Shown: positions 1 to 12,155, numbered from the stretch's first letter. The stretch: 64,000 bases of DNA from Hymenoscyphus infarciens (GCA_001414345.1 LLCB01000169.1:59100-123099); one strand, 5' to 3'. Numbers and translations are program-made. Notes: generated by a model not told the origin, from the letters alone.

Positions 1-543
1 AACGAAAAAAAAAAAAAAAAATCAAAAAAAAATTCCAATGGCGTAAGTTTTAATCCAAGCGAGTTGAAAGAAAGGCCCTTTCTTATTCCTCCTTCCTCTA
101 CCTCTCAATCTGACTCCGTTCGGACCTTCAACTCTGCCACCCACCCGCCCTGGAAATCTACATCCTGGCTCTGTTCTAGATTTTCTCTCAAAGGTACCGA
201 CCACTTCGTTTTTTTATCACTCGATAGGATCACGATGGGTACGGAGAAGAGGGGAAAGAATGTGGCTACTCGGAAAGAGCAAAATAGTAGGGAGTTTAAT
301 GGGGATATCATTGGTGGAATTCGTTAATCTCGTAACCTCATCTCGACTCTGCAGATCCCATCCCATCCTACCACCCACTTCGGAATCCACAACTCACGAA
401 ATCACTTCCTCCAATATAAGAACATCATCACCCGCTCCACAACCAAAGGAAAATGAGAAAAGGAGATCAATGTAGGAAATTCATCGCGAGAAAAACAATT
501 CTGCAAGGAGATATCAATCGCGTAGGAAAAAAGGGGGAAAAAG
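1..543. other. Intergenic, no gene seen
   Basis: This is the 3' flank of the DUF3824 gene. It begins with an A-rich tract (about 1-32). Short open frames on both strands show no recognisable protein and no codon-like pattern. Nothing else is visible. Confidence 0.6.
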
Positions 544-3500
544 TCATCGTCTCCTCCTCCCACTCCCCCGTCTCTCCTCATCACTCCCCCCACCACTAAT
601 CCCAGCACTCTGCGCGCTAAGAACAACATCCTTCAACATATCCTTCCACGATTTCCTCCCCTCAACCACATCCCCAAAGTCAGCCACAAGTCGTTCCACC
701 ATCTCCGTTTGTCCGTTTCCCCCAGCCCTTCCTGATCGGCTAGCTTTCATGCCCCGTGAACCATCGATAGGCCGTCCATACTGATCAAACCTATCCGGTA
801 AAACCTCCGTCTCCTCAGAGCTAGAGACCGAAGGGCTGTGAGAGGCATTACGATATCTTCTCCTGTGACGATGTGTAGAAGCCGGGCGATTGTAAGAGGG
901 ATCTGAGTTTCTGCGTCGTCTGCGATGATGACGGGGAGGAGATTCAGGTTCGGGTTCATCGTAGACGTGATCGGAAGGTTGTGCGGTGCGAGTTGGAGAT
1001 GGAGAGGATTCATTTTCGCGATGGTTTTGTCGGACAACAGATAATCTCCTAGAAGAAGTCGGAGAAAGAGGAGCAAACATGACGGATTTGTTGGTTTGGC
1101 GGTCAGAGTCGGTGTCGGATTGGGGCTCGGGCGATGAGGGGGGTGTGTACCTGGAGTTTCTATCTACAACGGCTTGGAGGATGTTAGCAGAAAATCCCTC
1201 GGGAGTCGCAAAAATCAAGCAGCAAAATCAGGCCGAGAGTATCAGGATCGATCAAACGCACCCTCCGAAGTTCTCGGTTGTTTTGTAAAGGGGGTGGTAG
1301 GGGGTGGAAGAAAATATGGAAATTTCGTCGCACCACCTGACATGGAAGTATCGACTGGAGACTGATGAGCTCTTGAACTCACATTGTCACCTGCTCTGGG
1401 GATTGATGGCCCCGGTGGGTACCCAAAAGCGTCATGAGGTTGTTGGTAACCTGCCGGTTGACCGGCATGATCGGCTGGATTGTAGGGTGGAATTGGAGGT
1501 TGAGAAACGTTGGGAGCAGTTGTATTAGGATGCTGAGTGAAGCCAGGTGCGAAACCAGGAGGCGGTGGAGGAGTTTGAAATTGTTGATGACTTTCAGGAT
1601 ACGGGTTCTCAGGATAAGCTTGTTCAGGATAATAGGAGCCGCCTGAAGCGTGAGGGGGCGAGGGAGAATAACCATCATCTGGGTAGTCGCGAGCGTAATA
1701 GTTGTCTGGTGGTTCTTCTTCATAACCTGAAAGGCCAGCCGTCAGTATCACTGCAGAAAAGAAACCAATGAAGAAATATTAAATATATACCCCACGATCC
1801 GCCAATCATCACTTTGGTATCAAGTTTGACAACCGCCTTTTTAAAGAAGACCTAATGGATGACGACGACCGCGACCGGGAACGAGATGATCTAGAGTGCT
1901 GGGGAACCTCACGTCTTCTTTCCCTCTCCCGCTGGGCCTCCTTCTTCTCCTTGCGTTTCTTGTATTGATTGACACCGATTGCCGCTGCTGCTGTTCCCAC
2001 CGCCGCTCCAGCAATATCGCGTACTCGACTATGACTCCGACTCCTCGAAGGTCGTCGTCTCTCGTCGGAACTCGAGGAATGCCTGCGGCGGCTTCTCGAA
2101 TGGTGACCACGGTCATCACCATCAAACTCGCGATATGTCGTCGTTTGGTGGGTGTATACGGGTTCAGTACCGTATTGAACCATTCCTAATTCGGGGTCAA
2201 CTCCTGGATCAGAATACGTTCCTACGGATCTGGCGCTCGCGGACCTGCTTCTTCTTCGCTCTTTTCTCACTTCATGCTCAATCTCCTTTTCTTCATCCTT
2301 TCCCTTGCGGTTCTCGTACAGCCCTGCCACCGCAGCGCCAGCCAGACCAGCACCCGCAATCTCAGCGCCTTTTCGTATGCGTGACTTGGATCTTGATCCA
2401 CTACGTCGTCGTGATCTGCTTCGAACATGCTCCGCAACCGCGGCGATGGCAGCAGTGGCAGCCCCGGCCTTTGCAATGGTCGCATTTCGGTGCTTGGGAT
2501 CGGCATGCCTGCTCTTGCTTCTTGCTGTCGTTGTTCGGGTTTCGTATTCCGAATCATAACTATCATCTCGACCACGACGTCTGGATACACTTCGAGTCCG
2601 GCTGCGTCCTCGGCCCATCTCAGCTCTATCCGCATTGCGATTGGAAACATATTTCGCAGCGGCGGCAGCGGCTAGACCAGCAACGGCAACACCAAGGGCA
2701 GTCTTGATCTTGGTGTGCGAATGTCTGCTCGTTGATCTGGATCGACTTCTGCTTCGATATTCGCGATATCGACTTCGTGCTCTCGTAACCACCTCGGCTC
2801 CAATGGCACCAAGGGCAGCTCCTCCAACCACATTTCGGCCACGATGCTCCGGTCCGTTTCCAACCTTTTCGCGATGGTTTCCGACAAGCGCAGCAATACC
2901 AGCTCCAGCCAAAGCTCCCTCGGCAAGATGTCGCTTACGGTGCCCGCTCTCACTTCGACTACGGTGTCTAATAACTCTTCGTCTCACGACATAATCTTCG
3001 CCATCACTGTAGTCGCTGACAGAATCACGAGGTCTGATTTCACGCCTGTCGTATCTGGCCAATGCATAGTCATCATCTCGTCCTGGACCAGTTTGTCGAA
3101 CATCTTTACGATAATAGTAATCTTCCTCTTCTCTTCTAGGTTCTGGTCGAGCTACTTCTTGTGATATTTCTGTTCTTCGAACCACCTCAACGCTTGGCTC
3201 TTCGCGGGGAACGATTATGGGGGCTGGTGTAGGTGCCTCTTGCACGATGATTTGCTGAGGTTCTGGGGCTCTTTGGCGAATGATGATTGGTTGTGGAGGA
3301 GGATCTGGGCGATCATAATACTCGATTTCTCTTTGTACGCGTTCCAGTTCATATGGCTCTTCGCGACGCTCCGTGGTGCGCTTCTCAATTCTGACATCGG
3401 TTTCTCGAACATCCCGCTCTGATTCCCAAGGTTTAGGCGTTGTGCTAGTTCGTTTCTCGATTCTGACATCGGTCTCCCGAATGTTGCGCTCATCCTCCCA

Positions 3501-4238
3501 TGGTCTGTTATTTGAACGTTCCCACGGTCGTAGATTCTCGGGTGAACGCTGGCGATCCCGTTCAACCACGGTAGTTCTCTCGCGCTCACGAACAGCCGAA
3601 GGCTCGCGGAATGGCTCACGGAATGGTTCACGATCTCGTTCAATTACGCGATCCCGCTCAATGTAAGTGGATTCGCGAGGAGAATCTCGCTCTCGCTCCA
3701 CCACGCGATCTCTCTGAACATAGGTCGTCTCACGAGGCGCATCCCGTTCTCTCTCAACAATGCGGTCTCTCTCGACATAGGTCGACTCGCGGGGTGGATC
3801 TCTCTCGCGCTCAACCACTCGCTCTCGCTCGGTATAGGTAGTATCTCGAGTCGGCTCTCGTTCGCGCTCGATCACACGGTCTCGCTCAACATAGGTATTT
3901 CTGGGTCGGATGTCGATAGCAGATCGTGGTCTCTCTGGCCCGTCGAACAAGCGGTCCCCCAGATGACTTCGACTTCCGCGATCGATGCGATCAACTTCGG
4001 TGCGACGGTCGATTTCGATGCGCTCGTTGGGTCGTGATATCTCGACTCGGGAGGAACGACGGTTGTCTTCTACTGTTTCCACCCTATCCGGAGTTACACG
4101 GTAACGTTGAACAGTGCGATAAGAGGATCCACCAGCTCTGGAGTGCCCATACGTGGAACGATCGTCATCTGACGAGTAGTCATCGCGATCTCTCCCTCCA
4201 TATCCGCGCGTTACTCTCTCCCGTATGATTTCCGGCAT
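544..4238 (-). CDS. DUF3824-type Arg/Ser- and Glu/Arg-rich protein with Gly/Ala zipper helices, three exons
   Basis: Large, mostly disordered protein of about 1093 aa; function unknown. It starts MPEIIRERV at 4238. Exon 1 (4238-1913) encodes an acidic/basic N-terminus, about five copies of a 22-residue Glu/Arg unit ('YVERDRV.ERERE'), then several Gly/Ala-rich helices (for example ALAGAGIAALVG, GAATAAIAAVAEHV, IAGAAVGTAAAAIG), mostly flanked by RSRSRS-like stretches. That alternation is typical of fungal DUF3824 proteins. I place a GTGAGG donor after 1913 and a CTTTCAG acceptor before 1726, giving ...RERERRRYEEE, which restores the frame; a second in-frame acceptor lies just upstream. Exon 2 (1726 to about 1391) is Pro/Tyr-rich (SPPHASGGSYYP). 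Exon 3 (about 1163-1172 to 544) carries RYTPPSSPEP and an HHRRRRR run. The second intron's borders are uncertain. The DUF3824 call rests on the YEEE-to-SPPHASGG architecture recalled for the family. Some fungal DUF3824 proteins are described as LEA-like or septal, but nothing here tests that. Confidence 0.75.
3590..3900 (-). repeat. In-gene tandem repeat (about 66-bp unit) coding a Glu/Arg heptad-like stretch
   Basis: Within exon 1 of the DUF3824 gene, about five successive units encode variants of 'T/S-Y-V/I-E-R-D-R-V-I/V-E-R-E-R-E/D-x-P-R-E'. The units differ at silent and conservative positions, so they are diverged and read in frame. The final unit decays into a doubled PFRE motif. Confidence 0.75.
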
Positions 4239-6617
4239 TTTGAAGGCTATCGGAGGGAATGGTGTTGAGGGGTTGTCGTAAATGAGTTGGATTCGGGTAG
4301 GTAGGTCGGTGCCCTCAGGCTTAAGTATCAGGTCGTTGGAGAGGGAAGTCGATACGAGGCAAAAGTGACTCTGGTCAGCTCCGGGTGATGTTTCTCAAAA
4401 GGTGGGGGAGGTGGTGGTTTGTAGGTCAAGCCTTGTTGCGAGCGGTCGGGACCAAGCCTCTCTCGGTGTCCCTCTTCTGGCCTTCTTTGCCCTCCGTCAA
4501 GTCATTAACTGGTGATGACTGGGGCTGGCGCGCGGAAGTGGTGTTCACAGCCTTATGCAAGTCACACAGGGAATGAGTCTCGTCGTGCTGAGCCAGTGAT
4601 GCTTCTAGATGGGCGGGAGAAATGGGTGACAAAGCGGCAAATGGGGTGTTGGTGGTGCCTGGAGAGAGAGGAGGAAGCGATGCTGTTGGTTGTCAGGATA
4701 TCCTGGGGATGCAGCGGATGATGGTTGCGTCAGATGGGCTTTGGCGACCCGGGGATTGTTGGATCGTGACTACTTTCTGCAAGTACGTCGGGTACTTGGG
4801 CTGATGACTTGGCGTGAGGGAGTTGGATGAGTTGGTGTGGGTGGGTGACGGGAGTGAGTGAATGGGGGTGGTGGGTGAGTGAGTGAATGGGGGTGGCGTG
4901 TGGTGGTGTGTGGTGGTGGTGGTGGTGGTGGTGGTGTTGAGATAATAAAAAGATTTCAGATATCCAAGATGCAAGTCGCAGGCGTGTAATATGTAGGGAT
5001 ACTTGTAGTCGTATAGTATAGTATCGTATAGTATAGTATCGTATAGTATAGTATCGTATAGTATAGTATATTATCGTATGGGACGAACACGTCGGCTGCA
5101 AGGTTATTGTTATTGCAAGTTGGCAGAACCCGAGGGATGTCTTGATCGGGTTGGAGGGGTAGAAATCCGAGGTGTCAAATCATCAGATGTCCAGTCCAGT
5201 ACCAGTCAGTACCATCCCCCCCCTTAAGTAAAACAGCCGCTGTGCCATACTAAATGTCTGTGCACTCTACATTTACCTAGTTCCGGGGGGGGATAGTACC
5301 AGTACCAGTACCAGTACTCGGTACAGTAACCAAGGAAACAGGAGCCATAGCAGACTTCTACTAAGACTACCTATAGATTGCTAGAGCGGACCACTTTCTC
5401 CCCAACCACCTCCCTTTTCTCCCTTTTCTCCCTTTCCTATTTTGCACTTTCCTCTTCGCTCCTGCCGTCTACCCATGTCCATGTCCATGTCCATCCCGCC
5501 AACTTCCAGTTTTTCTGGCCCACCAAATCCCCCCTTCGCTCGTGATGACGTAGAAGAGGGTCAGTGTCAGTGCCAGATTTCACGACCCGCACGCACGGCG
5601 AAAAATTAAGCAGCAAGAGTATCCTTCTCAAGATCAAGATCAAGATCAAAAGAGCCGCATTCCACGAGCTTTCGTTTCTTCGAATCTCTGCCGGTCGGGT
5701 CGACTGCGCCCGATTCTTTTTCAAGGCAAATTAAACTCGGATGTGTGTGCTTGGTATGCTGCTGACTGGACTGGCCCGTCGGAAGGTGCCGATGGTTAAA
5801 ATGGATGCCCCGCTTTGTCTACAGTAACTTCGGAGCTCGATTGAGGGGATCACAACATCTCGATAGCTAGGTAGCACAACCCCAATGAAGCTATTCCCAA
5901 GCCTTCTCCCGGCTAGTTAATCTCAACCCAGACCCAATTTGATTCATGAGCATTATTCACACTAATTACTCGACTCGCCTTCCATATACTCGTGATGAGC
6001 TCCCTGTACCCTCCCTCCGTAAATGAGTGCGGGAGAACTAACCTTCGCATGCGATTTGTTTAACCAAGTACCTGCCCAACTTGAACCTTGCGTTGAAGCC
6101 AGGTCTAACCTTGCAATAGCTTGCCTCAGTTCCTAAGTATCTCCAGCTTTACAGTAAGTTCCTACCAGCATAAATCGACAGCCTTGCACGTGCCTTGCCA
6201 CTTTTACGCCCGAGCACACAATATCACGAAGCATCAAGAAACGCAGCCTTAAAAACAATTTTCAATTTTCAAATCTCCCTCAAGACGAACGACAGCTGCC
6301 TAATCTAACATCTATAAAAAGCAACTGCTGGTTGAGAAACCACAGTGCATCGCAGCATCGTCGTCGTCGTCGTCGTCAAATTATTAATCGGAGAGAAAAA
6401 ACAAAGGTAAAGTAAACGCCGCCACCAGTGGGGTATCAACGCCAAGGGACGAAACGCCAGCATACATACATATGCAATCCATGAGAAGAGAGATGGTGAT
6501 CCTACTCGGTGAACACGAGGTGTGTCTTCCCAAGAAAGACGCCGATATGGAGTTCCACGCACCAGAGATCCTTCGAGAAGTTGTTGGCAAACAAAAGTAA
6601 TCGGCGGAAGCAAGAAA
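4239..6617. other. 2.4-kb intergenic region rich in simple repeats
   Basis: This is upstream of the DUF3824 gene and downstream of the 1051-aa gene, both on the minus strand. It holds a GT/GGGTG-rich stretch (about 4820-4935), a 15-bp GTATAGTATAGTATC array (5010-5078), CAGTAC-type repeats (5188-5215 and 5296-5330), a short CCATGT triplication (about 5474-5495), CAAGAT repeats (5628-5650) and a (GTC)n run (about 6358-6378). No convincing coding sequence is seen; short frames such as 5437-5724 (-) and 6305-6643 (-) look random. Confidence 0.6.
5010..5078. repeat. GTATAGTATAGTATC tandem array
   Basis: Three to four copies of a 15-bp unit, itself built from GTATA/GTATC pentamers, with one TTATC variant at the end. 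It lies about 0.8 kb upstream of the DUF3824 start codon. Confidence 0.85.
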
Positions 6618-9600
6618 TCAATCAAGAGCCACCTCAATCCCATGCTCCTTCATAACCTCCTCCATCATCTTAAGAACATGCCAATAGAAGATCTCCCATC
6701 GCATCATCATCGTCTCGTATTGGGTCCATGAAGCCTCGCGGATACCAATCGACCCAAAGTAGGTGCTGAGCTCCGAAACCAACGTCTGAAAGAACGCATA
6801 TGCGCGAACGGGATTGTTGTCGCAGAGGCCGAGGAGCTTGCAGATTAATTCGATGCTGATACCTTCGGCCGGTGTTTTCTTGACGAAGACAAGGAAGGTG
6901 GCGACGTCTTCTGCGCGGAAGGGACCGGTGGAGAGCTTGTAGGTTGCGAGGTTGTGGATCTCCATCAGCTTCTTGAAGAACTCACGTCTGGAGGGTGTTA
7001 GTTTTTGCTTTGGTTGGAAGGGGGAAGGGGAAATGGGGAAGGGGGGACTTACTCAAGGGTCGGGAAGCCATTGGTGAGTTGGATGGTCTTGATGGCAATC
7101 TTGAGAAGAGCTCTGTCCATGTCGGTCTGAGGCTCTGGATTGGGTTGCGCGGGAGGGACTCTGGCTCCTGAAAACTTTGCCGTCTCGGGAATGGCCTCTT
7201 GTCTGTCGGGGTTGGTGGGCTCGGCGGAGGAGGTGGTGGTGGTCTCTTCGTCGAGCTCGGGGAACGGTTCTTGAAGACCATCCATTCCAGTCGTGTCGTC
7301 AGCGAAGAAATCATCGACATCACCCTCTTCGGCGTCGGGATCATGCGTGGCATTGACAGTATCATCTTCGTTCAAGTCAGCCTCTGGGACACCAAAATCT
7401 TCCTTGAAGGAGGACGTGCGAGATGTGCGATTGGCCCTTGCTCGTCGGATCTTTTCAACAAGATCATCATCGTTCTCAAACCCCATCTCTTCGGGTATAC
7501 ATTCGATGGTGTTCTTGGAGAGTTGCTTGAGCAGGTTCAGAGGTCGCTTCTTCGACTTGGCCTTCTTCGACTTGGCCTTCTTCGACTTGGCCTCCTTCAA
7601 GATGTAGGATGAGAACTCAAATGGGGCGGTCTTGTATGCAACATTCTGCTCCCAGGGCTGAATTGGTTGCTTGCCCTTGGCCTTCTTCAAGATAGAGGAT
7701 GAGAACTCAAATGGGGCGGTCTTGTATTCAACCTTCAGCTCCCATGGCCGAATTGGTTGCTTGCCCTTGGCCTTTTCAGAGAGTCCCAGCTCAGGCTCTT
7801 GCTCCTCGGTTTCTTCAACCTCCTTGGCTTCCTCGACCTTTGGTTTCGCGAAAACTGGGATACCAAAGTTCAGCTTCTGTCTCGCAGGATCGTTCTTAAA
7901 GTTGATGAACATATCTGTGCGAGCGTCTTTTTCATCCGGAGTAAGGTCTTCATGCGAGATCCCAAGTTCTTGTTGCTTAAATACGGCACCAACACGATCG
8001 AGCTCACTCTGTCGTTCTTCGGGCGTCACCAGTGGTGCGGTTTTCACACCTCCAATAATATGCTCCAACTCCTCGCGCTGGAATCCCAAGCCCATGAAAC
8101 CTTCTGCTTGTTGAGCAGGAGGCTCGCCGGGAATGGCGTCTAGGGGTCTCGGTTGACGCTTCAAATGCCCAGAGCAGACCTCACGCGCGTCCTTTGTCTC
8201 TTCGGCCTCGTCTCCACGTTGGTCGAAACAGACGACTTGATGACCGGTTGGAAGCTTCTCGATTGTCTTGTAATCCTTGGCCTCGAGTCGCTCGGCATGG
8301 GATTGATACTTCAACATCTCGAGCGTGAGTGCCTCTTTGCTATTCGCATCTAACTGGGTATGGAAATCGAGCAGGTGCTGCAAGGTCTCGCTTCGGTGCT
8401 TGAGAGAGTAGTCGAGGTGATTGAACTTTTCGTACAGCATATCGCGACCGCGGGGACGGATGAGGAACTGGTATTGTTGCTCTTCCTGTGTCATTTTCGA
8501 AAGTTCCTTCTGCAGAATTGGTCAATTTGTGGAACTGGGAATCTTGAGGGGAGGGTGGGAAACTTACGAGCGTGAGAGAGGGCGCAGAAGGTGAGCGGCG
8601 TCCGGGCATGCGAGGAAAATTACACGCGGAGAGGATTGCGGAGTCCATGTCTACGTCCTTGGAATCTCCGTCGTCTTCTTGAGCAGACTCGGCGGTTGGA
8701 CTCATCGGGTTGGCAGATGGCGAGTTGCTACTCGCTTCGATCTCTGCGTGACTAAGCACCCAACCTGATGTTGGTAGATTGCCATTTTTTGCCATCTTGG
8801 CTCTGAGCTCGTTGTACATCATCGTGTACGGTCCAATTGGCTTCTCTGGCTCTGCTTCTGGCTCTGGTTTTGGCTCTGCTTCTGGCTCTGCTTCAAGCTC
8901 TGCTTCAGGTTGATGGGCAAGAGCAGCTTCGGCGTTCTTGACATCTTCCTCATCCGGAAGCTGGTCGAGATTGTACCTAGGCTCATTCAGATCATCAAAA
9001 TTGCTCATCGACGCCGTGCGTTCCTCCGCAGTTGCAGTGAGTGGGAGTCCACTTTGAAACTTGGCACGTTCGGCGCGATAGTATGCCTCTCGGCGGTACA
9101 GTTGGTACTGTCTCTTCTGCCTCACCTTGTCTCCTGGGAAATGCTCCTTGATATCCTTGCCATATCTAGAATTCCAGTTGTTCGTCAAGATGTCGTGCAA
9201 GCCAGCGTCGTCATCCTCGAGGTAATTGATTCTCTCATTGCGAGGCTCGTTCTCCCCCAATGGATTGGTTGGTCGCTTGTCTGCGTGGAGGTTGACGCGG
9301 ATCCAGCCCGTTCGTCCGGTCAGCGTGAACTTCTCCTCTCCTGGTGCTATGTTAGATCTGTGCCTTCCTTTTGATTGCGATGAGAAGAGAGGGGAGGAAG
9401 AGGGCAACTTACGCTCATCGATGTTGGTCTTGACAGCCTTCCAAGCATCGGCGATCTTCCACTGTCTCGCAAAGAGCGATTGCTTTGCGTAGAGCTCCGA
9501 GACGGGGTATCCCTCTCGCTCGCAGTGTTTCATCAGAGCCTTGATGATATTGTTCTCCTTTGCGATCTCCTCGGGAGTCGCGAGGCTAGAGTGGGAAGTT

Positions 9601-10228
9601 TGAGTCAGCTCTGCTTCGATCTTGGGATCTCATCGTTGCGATTAGAGAAGGTAGAAGGGTGTCAGAAGGCTCTGAGTCAAAGCTGAAGCCCTTGGATCTC
9701 GCTCTGATACCGAGTCGCGACTCGACACCTCCATCGAAGACCTCACCTTCGCGGTCGCTCCACGCCATCCCAAGGACGCGTAGCGATCTCAAAGATGAGG
9801 TCTTCTGAGGATACATCACTCAAAAGACACAAAGAAAGAGGGGAAACTTACTAGGGAACGATGTTCTGGTGCTCGCAAAGAGCATTGGTGCACCGTGGAT
9901 ATCCATAGCAGGATTTCGCCATGGTACGCGTCTTCTTTCCCTTCTTCCTGGTCGCATTTGCGGCCTGGAAGTCCTTCAGCGCGGAGCGAGAGTTGTCTGG
10001 GAGGGCCCCAGATTTCTGCGCCTCGAGGCGCGCGAGAGTCGCTGCGATGAGGGATGGGTCATCCATCTTGCTGTTGCTGCTGCTGCTGCTGCTGCTCCTG
10101 CTGGTGTTGTTGGACTTGAAAGGGGTTTGGGCTTTTTGCAATTCCTTTTGAAGAAGAAGGTCTCCCTTCTCCTGGAAGTAGAAGCGGGCCGAACGGCCGA
10201 CACGGCCCGGTAAGGTAAAGATGTCCAT
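6618..10228 (-). CDS. Unrecognised 1051-aa protein with CxxxxxCxxxxC cluster and charged repeats, five exons
   Basis: Function unknown. Exons, read by eye: 10228-9852, 9585-9413, 9346-8568, 8509-7053, 6987-6618; donors are GTAAGT or GTAAGN and two introns have clear CTAAC branch sites. The exon sum is divisible by three. The start MDIFTLPGRVGR is chosen at 10228; an in-frame ATG at 10318 would add 30 residues. In order: a basic N-terminus, a Ser homopolymer, a Cys/His cluster CYGYPRCTNALCEHQ near the exon 1-2 junction that could bind metal, a mixed helical region, a Glu-Ala-Glu-Pro repeat, a coiled-coil-prone MTQEEQQYQFLIRPRGRD segment, a 30-residue tandem duplication, KKAKS repeats, and a conserved-looking C-terminus (FFKKLMEIHNLATYKLSTGPF) of about 125 residues that looks globular and helical. 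The charged middle suggests a nuclear or scaffold protein, which is inference. The first intron is 266 nt, longer than its neighbours. Confidence 0.75.
7591..7770 (-). repeat. 90-bp in-frame tandem duplication inside the 1051-aa gene
   Basis: Two adjacent 90-bp copies (7591-7680 and 7681-7770) encode variants of a unit containing GKQPI.PWE...YKTAPFEFSS. They differ at scattered positions. A 15-bp microrepeat coding AKSKK follows at the 7591 side (about 7545-7590). Confidence 0.85.
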
Positions 10229-11089
10229 TGTGGTTGATGGTTGTTGGCGGAGACGGAGCGTTGTTACTCCGATTGGGTATTTATGGAGGGGTGGTGGAGA
10301 ATTCTTTGTGTGGGACACGTGCTGATATGCCTAGTCTTGCGGTTGGTAAGTGTGAAAAATTTTCATTGGGTGCATCGTGTTGTGAGTGAAGGTTGTTGTG
10401 AAGTTGCCGTCTGAAGTGAATCTTGTCGCTTAGCAAAGGGGTGAATTGTGGAATGCCAAGACCACCATTCTTTCGCGAATTTTGGCGCGGTTCAGTAACA
10501 ACGTTTGTAAAATGCGATTGCCTTGAAACGGGGGAGAAATCACGAGTTACGAAGGATGTTACTGGAGTTGTAGTTTGTTCAAGCTTTCCATACGCTTTTT
10601 GTCACGCGGGTGACGCACTTGGTGTTTTGCTTTCTCCAGTAGTTTAGGTTATTGCCTTTTTCTTCAACGACCATACGATGACACAGCGTTTCATTCTACC
10701 GTTATGCAACAACATGATTCAAATAATTAAGCGCTGTAAATGCTCTTACTAAGATGAAGTTTTTACTCAACCATTTCATATAACTCTTCTTCTCCTCGTG
10801 AAGTACGCAAGGATTTCCTTCTTTGGAGGGTTTAGTTGATTATTCTTCTTTTGGAGATGTTATAGAGAAGGGAAAACGGGTGTTTTCTTTATCTTTCACA
10901 ATGTAAGATAAGTGCGATGGTTTGGAAAGAGAGGATGCTTTTCTGGAAATTGAGGTTGTAGTATAGGTCTATTTGATTCTCTCTTAGGTAAGCATTAGGT
11001 CTCGATGGTTTGGATGTCTAGCTAAATATTCTTTTTTCAAGTCAGGTTATAGGAATAGCAGTTTTTTCGGCTGGAATTGCGGTGAGGAA
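10229..11089. other. Intergenic, no gene seen
   Basis: This is the promoter side of the 1051-aa gene. The base composition drifts from balanced to AT-rich towards 11 kb. No supported coding sequence or RNA gene is visible. Confidence 0.6.
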
Positions 11090-11714
11090 ATAGAAAATAT
11101 TTATTATTACGGTTAGTTATAAGTTAAGCTTCCCTGCTTTTCAAGAGCCGAGAAAAGCTGAAGAAGAAAAAAGGTTTAAAAAGTCTATACCTTAAAATCT
11201 CTTCTCGAAATATTATAATATTATAATAAGGACTTACTTATTACGAAAAGAATCTAATTCTTAATACTATTCTAGATAGCGACGACGCTTCTAACCTCTA
11301 AGAAAGTATAGAAAACTTAAAAGTAAAGTAAAGAGGATATCTAACTTCTTTTTAATATATATCTTACTGGTTTTAGCTTCTTATGTTAAGAGTGTGTTAT
11401 AGCTTAAAATGCTATCTACTTTTAATGATAATAATCATATAGATAATATAGATAAGAGAAGGAGAAGGAGAAGGAGGGAGAGAGGAGGAAAGGAGGAAGA
11501 GATGAGTGAAAGTAGAGAGAGAAGTAAAGGAGAGAAGAAGAGAAGAGAGGAGAAGGAGTAGATCGAGCAGAGGAAGTTCTAAGTATAAGCGAAACAAAGG
11601 ATACGTAAAAAGGTTAAGATAAGAGAGAAGTTTAAGAAGGCTTATAGAGAATACTTAATAGCTATACATAAAAAGAACTACTATAATACTCTAGATAGAG
11701 AATATAAGGAAGAA

Positions 11715-11749
<35 letters not shown>

Positions 11750-11985
11750 AGAAGAAGAAGAAGAAGAAGAAGAAGAAGAAGAAGAAGAAGAAGAAGAAGA
11801 AGAAGAAGAAGAAGAAGAAGAAGAAGAAGAAGAAGATAGAGAGTAGAAGAGGTATTAGAGTGGCGTTTCCTAGTTCTTTCCTACGGCATAGACTTTTTAA
11901 AACTTTTTTTTTAGCTTTACTCGGCTCTTTAAAACCAGGGAAGCTTAACTTGTAACTCTCTGTAGATAATATTCATTGTAAAGTA
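11090..11985. mobile_element. Inverted-repeat element (about 0.85-0.9 kb) enclosing a GAA microsatellite
   Basis: About 75 bp at 11112-11195 (core AAGTTAAGCTTCCCTG, then GAGCCGAG, then TTTAAAAAGTCTAT) recurs in inverted orientation at 11886-11965 with few mismatches. Similarity may extend weakly outward to about 11090 and 11985. The interior is AT/purine-rich, has almost no CA/TG, has no long open frame, and contains (GAA)n. This fits a non-autonomous TIR transposon or MITE altered by RIP. No target-site duplication was identified with confidence. Confidence 0.7.
11708..11835 (+). repeat. (GAA)n microsatellite, about 128 bp
   Basis: An almost uninterrupted GAA/AAG trinucleotide run with a single GAG interruption near its 5' end. 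It gives a purine-only plus strand and sits inside the inverted-repeat element. Confidence 0.95.
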
Positions 11986-11996
11986 GAAGCTTTGAT

Positions 11997-12155
11997 AGGA
12001 GATCTAATGTTCGCTAGAAGAGAGTATCTTGAGATAAGACTTTAAAAAACGGATTCTGGAATTTGTGATGAGATAGAAAACGTTTAATAGGAGATCTAAC
12101 GTTCGCTAGAAGAGAAGATATTAAGATGGGATTTTAGAAAACAAATTCTTAACTC
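11997..12155 (+). repeat. Two direct imperfect copies, about 65 bp, spaced 91 bp
   Basis: Copies start at 11997 and 12088. Both begin TAGGAGATCTAA(T/C)GTTCG and continue with CTAGAAGAGA, then diverge gradually. Shorter echoes (AACGTTCGTTAG, ACTTTCGCTAACG) follow at about 12172 and 12206. They look like remnants of a minisatellite. Confidence 0.7.

Noticed and set aside
544..1751. Two separate genes downstream of the long DUF3824 frame
   Set aside because: A GTGAGG donor at 1912 joins the long exon to the Tyr/Pro-rich exon in frame (RERERRRYEEE), and the last piece carries the RYTPPSSPEP tail expected in the same protein, so they are exons of one gene.
4239..6617. Small frames in the intergenic region (for example 5437-5724 minus)
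   Set aside because: They owe their openness to simple repeats and biased composition and show no domain or splice pattern.
9586..9819. Minus-strand 77-aa frame inside the first intron of the 1051-aa gene
   Set aside because: Joining the GTAAGT donor at 9851 to the CTAG acceptor at 9586 restores YLATPEEIAKENN in frame, so this stretch is intronic.
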